This document shows, piece after piece, positions 61,448 to 64,000 of a DNA stretch of 64,000 bases (positions are counted from its first letter, which is position 1; every line of letters begins with the position of its first letter). The position numbers were made by a program, and so were the translations under genes. The notes beneath the pieces are model-generated. The model was not told the DNA's origin. It did no database searches and worked only from the letters and a program-made list of their open reading frames with translations. The DNA comes from JAOPZW01 sp963707695 (lineage in GTDB: Bacteria > Actinomycetota > Thermoleophilia > Solirubrobacterales > Solirubrobacteraceae): positions 62,001-126,000 of the forward strand of contig CAVPQY010000005.1 in NCBI GenBank assembly GCA_963707695.1, given 5' to 3'.

Positions 61448-62503
61448 ATGCCGATCCCTGACGTCCTGCGCAGCCTGCTCACCGCCACCGGCCCGTCGGG
61501 CTACGAGACCGCCCCCGCGCGCGCCTTCGCCGAGGCGGCGTCGGCCTTCGCGGAGGTGACGACCGACGTCATGGGCTCCGTGTGGGCCCGGGTGCCCGGC
61601 ACGGGCGGTGGGCCCACGCTGGCGATCGTCGGCCACATCGACGAGATCGGCCTCATCGTCACCCACATCGAGGACACGGGCTTCCTGCGCTTCATCGGCG
61701 TGGGTGGCTGGGACCCGCAGATCCTCATCGGCCAGCGGGTCGAGGTCAGCACGAAGGACGGCCCCATCCCCGGCGTCATCGGCAAGAAGCCGATCCACGT
61801 GCTCTCGCCGGAGGACCGCAAGAAGGTGCCCGACCTCAAGGAGCTCCACCTCGACATCGGCGCGAAGGACGGCGACGAGGCCCGCGCGATGGTCCGCGCC
61901 GGCGACGTCGCGGTCATCGCCGGCGACCCGATGGAGCTGCCGCACGGGCGCGCCGTGTCGCGCTCGATGGACAACCGCCTCGGCTGCTACGTCGCCTACG
62001 AGGCGGCGCGCCTGGTGGCCGAGGCCGGCGGCGCGCCGGGCGACGTCGTGGCCGTGGCCGCGGTCCAGGAGGAGACGACGTTCGGCGGCTCGACGACGAC
62101 GGCCTACAGCCTGCGCCCCGACGTCGCCCTGGTCGTCGACGTCACCCACGCGACCGACGCGCCCGGCGTCGACGCGACCGAGATCGGCGCGCACCCGTTC
62201 GGGTCGGGCCCGGTCATCGAGCGGGGGTCGAACGTCCACCCGGCGGTCTTCGAGGCCCTGGCCGCGACGGCCGCCGAGGCGTCGATCCCCTACACGATCC
62301 AGGCCTCGGCCCGGCACACGGGCACCGACCTCGACGCCTTCCACGTCAGCCGCGGGGGCATCCCGAGCGGCGGCCTCGGCCTCCCGCTGCGCTACATGCA
62401 CTCCCCGGTCGAGATGGTGGACCTGGCCGACATCGAGCAGGCTGCGCGGCTCGCCGCGGCCTTCGCGCAGCGCCTGGCCGCCGGGACGGTCTTCGCCCGC
62501 TAG
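61448..62503 (+). CDS. M42-family aminopeptidase (glutamyl aminopeptidase/endoglucanase-like)
   Basis: A 351-residue di-metal peptidase. The metal and catalytic segments are IVGHIDEIGLIV (His, Asp), SRSMDNRLGCYVAYEA (Asp), VQEETTFGGS (Glu-Glu), VVDVTHATD (Asp) and SARHTGTDLDAF (His). Such enzymes trim N-terminal residues from peptides in the cytoplasm. Its TAG interlocks with the aldehyde dehydrogenase stop in CTAG. Confidence 0.92.
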   Translation: MPIPDVLRSLLTATGPSGYETAPARAFAEAASAFAEVTTDVMGSVWARVPGTGGGPTLAIVGHIDEIGLIVTHIEDTGFLRFIGVGGWDPQILIGQRVEVSTKDGPIPGVIGKKPIHVLSPEDRKKVPDLKELHLDIGAKDGDEARAMVRAGDVAVIAGDPMELPHGRAVSRSMDNRLGCYVAYEAARLVAEAGGAPGDVVAVAAVQEETTFGGSTTTAYSLRPDVALVVDVTHATDAPGVDATEIGAHPFGSGPVIERGSNVHPAVFEALAATAAEASIPYTIQASARHTGTDLDAFHVSRGGIPSGGLGLPLRYMHSPVEMVDLADIEQAARLAAAFAQRLAAGTVFAR

Positions 62504-63936
62504 CGCTGGACGCTCTTGACGGTCGTCAGCTCGACCATGCCCCACGGCCCGTACTCACGGCCGTGCCCGGACTGCTTGACGCCCCCGAACGGCGCGAGCG
62601 GGTTGTGGGCGGCGCCGTTGAGCTCGACCTGTCCGGTGCGCAGGCGGCGCGCGACGCGCAGCGCGCGCTCCTCGTCGGCCGACCACACGCCGCCGGCCAG
62701 CCCGTAGGGCGAGTCGTTGGCGATCCGGACCGCGTCGTCCTCGTCGTCGTAGGGCAGGATCGACAGGACCGGGCCGAAGATCTCCTCCCGTGCGATCGTC
62801 ATGCCCGGCTCGACGCCGCCGAAGACGGTGGGGCGGACGAAGAAGCCCCGCTCGAGGCCCCGGGGCGGCTCGGACCCGCCCGCGAGCAGGCGCGCTCCCT
62901 CCGCCTCGCCGGCGGCCAGGTGGCCGAGGACGCGGTCGCGCTGCACGGCGCTGACGAGCGGGCCGAGGTCCGTCGCGGGGTCGAAGGGATCGCCGACGAC
63001 GACCGCGTCCGCGACCGCGACCGCGATCGCCTCGGCCTCGGCGGCCCCCGCCCGAGGCACGAGCATGCGGGTCAGCGCGCTGCAGGTCTGCCCGCTGTTG
63101 AGGAAGCACTTCGCGACGCCGTCCGGGACGGCGACGGCGAGGTCGGCGTCCTCGAGCAGGACGTTGGCCGACTTGCCGCCGAGCTCCAGCGCGACCGGCT
63201 TGACCGTCGCCGCGGCCAGCTCGCTCACGCGCCGGCCGGCGCGGGTCGAGCCGGTGAAGGAGACGAGGTCGACGTCGGGGTGGGCGGCCAGGGCCTCGCC
63301 GACGACCGGCCCGGTCCCCGTGACGAGGTTGAAGACGCCGGGCGGCAGGCCGGCGGCCTCGACGACCTCGGCCAGCACGAAGGCGTTCAGGGGGGTGACC
63401 TCGCTCGGCTTGACCACGACGGTGCAGCCGACCGCCAGGGCCGCCGCGACCTTCGCCGCGATCTGGTGCAGGGGGTAGTTCCACGGCGTGATGCAGCCGA
63501 CGACGCCGACCGGCTCGCGCAGGACGAGCGAGTTGCCGAGCTCGGTGCGCCACGGCACCTCCTCGACGAGCGCCGGCGCGGTCCGGAAGGTCGCCAGCGG
63601 CAGTCCGACCTGGATCGGCCGGGCCTGCAGGGCCGGCATGCCGAGCTCGGTCGCGATGAGGACGGTGAGCTCGTCGGCGCGCGCCTCGAGCCCGTCGGCG
63701 ATGCGGGTCAGCGCCGCCTGGCGGACCTCGAGCGGCGCCTGCGACCACGCCGGGAAGGCGGCGCGCGCCGCCGCGACCGCGCGGTCGACGTCGGCCGGCG
63801 TCCCGAGCGGGATGCGCCCGGCGACCTCCTCCGTGGCGGGGTTGACGACGTCGAGCACGTGGTCGGAGGACGGTGCCATCCAGGCGCCGCCGACGTAGAG
63901 GTGCTCGCGGACATGCAGGGGGGTGAGGACGCTCAT
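62500..63936 (-). CDS. NAD(P)-dependent aldehyde dehydrogenase
   Basis: A 478-residue enzyme. The catalytic Cys is in NSGQTCSALTRML, the general-base Glu in ALELGGKSANVLLE, and the NAD pocket in TPWNYPLHQIAAKVAAALA and FTGSTRAGRRV. The C-terminal GGVKQSGHGREYGPWGMVELT is typical. It oxidises an aldehyde to its acid; the substrate is not clear. ATG 63936 has AGGAG seven bases upstream, overlapping the end of the preceding gene, so the two are an operon. Confidence 0.93.
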   Translation of the reverse strand: MSVLTPLHVREHLYVGGAWMAPSSDHVLDVVNPATEEVAGRIPLGTPADVDRAVAAARAAFPAWSQAPLEVRQAALTRIADGLEARADELTVLIATELGMPALQARPIQVGLPLATFRTAPALVEEVPWRTELGNSLVLREPVGVVGCITPWNYPLHQIAAKVAAALAVGCTVVVKPSEVTPLNAFVLAEVVEAAGLPPGVFNLVTGTGPVVGEALAAHPDVDLVSFTGSTRAGRRVSELAAATVKPVALELGGKSANVLLEDADLAVAVPDGVAKCFLNSGQTCSALTRMLVPRAGAAEAEAIAVAVADAVVVGDPFDPATDLGPLVSAVQRDRVLGHLAAGEAEGARLLAGGSEPPRGLERGFFVRPTVFGGVEPGMTIAREEIFGPVLSILPYDDEDDAVRIANDSPYGLAGGVWSADEERALRVARRLRTGQVELNGAAHNPLAPFGGVKQSGHGREYGPWGMVELTTVKSVQR

Positions 63937-63949
63937 GGCTCGCTCCTGG

Positions 63950-64000
63950 TCAGGCCTGGGCGGCGGCGGTGGCGCGCCCGGCGCCGGCCTCGGCCGCGAT
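63950..64000 (-). CDS. C-terminal end of an upstream gene (partial)
   Basis: Sixteen codons ending IAAEAGAGRATAAAQA and a TGA remain; the rest lies past the window edge. Ala-rich, not identifiable. The aldehyde dehydrogenase starts 13 bases later on the same strand, so it is probably co-transcribed. Confidence 0.45.
   Translation of the reverse strand: MAAEAGAGRATAAAQA

Overview
This window is very GC-rich DNA with tightly packed genes, frequent GTG/TTG starts, four-base stop/start overlaps (ATGA, GTGA, TTGA) and many -10-like boxes placed 6-9 bases before start codons. Together with small-type PurL, [4Fe-4S] PurF, an aconitase with an Ala/Pro-rich insertion and an RskA-like anti-sigma factor, this points to a high-GC actinobacterium. 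A Thermoleophilia/Solirubrobacterales type organism is my best guess, but that is inference without a database search.

Region 1 (1-20 kb) is a dispersed purine biosynthesis supercluster: purD (partial), purE, purB, purC-purS-purQ-purL, purF, purN, purH and a RidA-type enamine deaminase. Single foreign-function genes lie between the pur blocks: a lipoprotein esterase, a GMC oxidoreductase, a LamG secreted protein, and a GNAT / GlxA-type regulator / DJ-1 enzyme / RecQ block. purK and purM are not in the window. Region 2 (20-29.5 kb) holds an SF2 helicase, a divergent HxlR regulator / MFS exporter pair with two clear matching operators, an HSL-family hydrolase downstream of a cysteine-ladder repeat protein, tRNA-Lys, two divergent secreted beta-propeller proteins, tRNA-Glu, a non-canonical SDR and tRNA-Val.

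Region 3 (29.8-43.5 kb) has a secreted BNR-like protein, a Baeyer-Villiger-type monooxygenase, hydantoinase/oxoprolinase hyuA-hyuB (hyuA carries a frameshift), a pentapeptide-repeat protein, an NAD epimerase, a LuxR-type two-component pair with an extra receiver-only protein, a GGDEF protein and an RTX-repeat protein. Region 4 (43.5-47.3 kb) is agmatine deiminase, tRNA-Asp with a terminator-like hairpin, and then a poorly packed stretch with a decayed gene, small orphan ORFs and a broken pore-domain gene. It looks like an old integration site next to the tRNA.

Region 5 (47.3-64 kb) has a second LamG protein, a PH-domain membrane protein divergent from a frameshifted M28 peptidase, an NlpC/P60 lipoprotein, a DUF892 protein with a 230-residue Ser/Arg/Gly tail, an RsbW-like kinase, DUF427, a DsbA-like thioredoxin, aconitase, M24 and M42 peptidases, a ChaB/Rho-N protein, a receiver protein, an ECF sigma/anti-sigma pair, a secreted unknown and an aldehyde dehydrogenase.

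The most interesting signals are: the cysteine-ladder protein (24634-24978); the DUF892-SR tail fusion; the twin HxlR operators; a window-wide leaderless-promoter pattern, including a 29-bp divergent pair; five convergent gene pairs whose stop codons interlock in one CTAG; and three apparent single-base frameshifts in otherwise intact genes.
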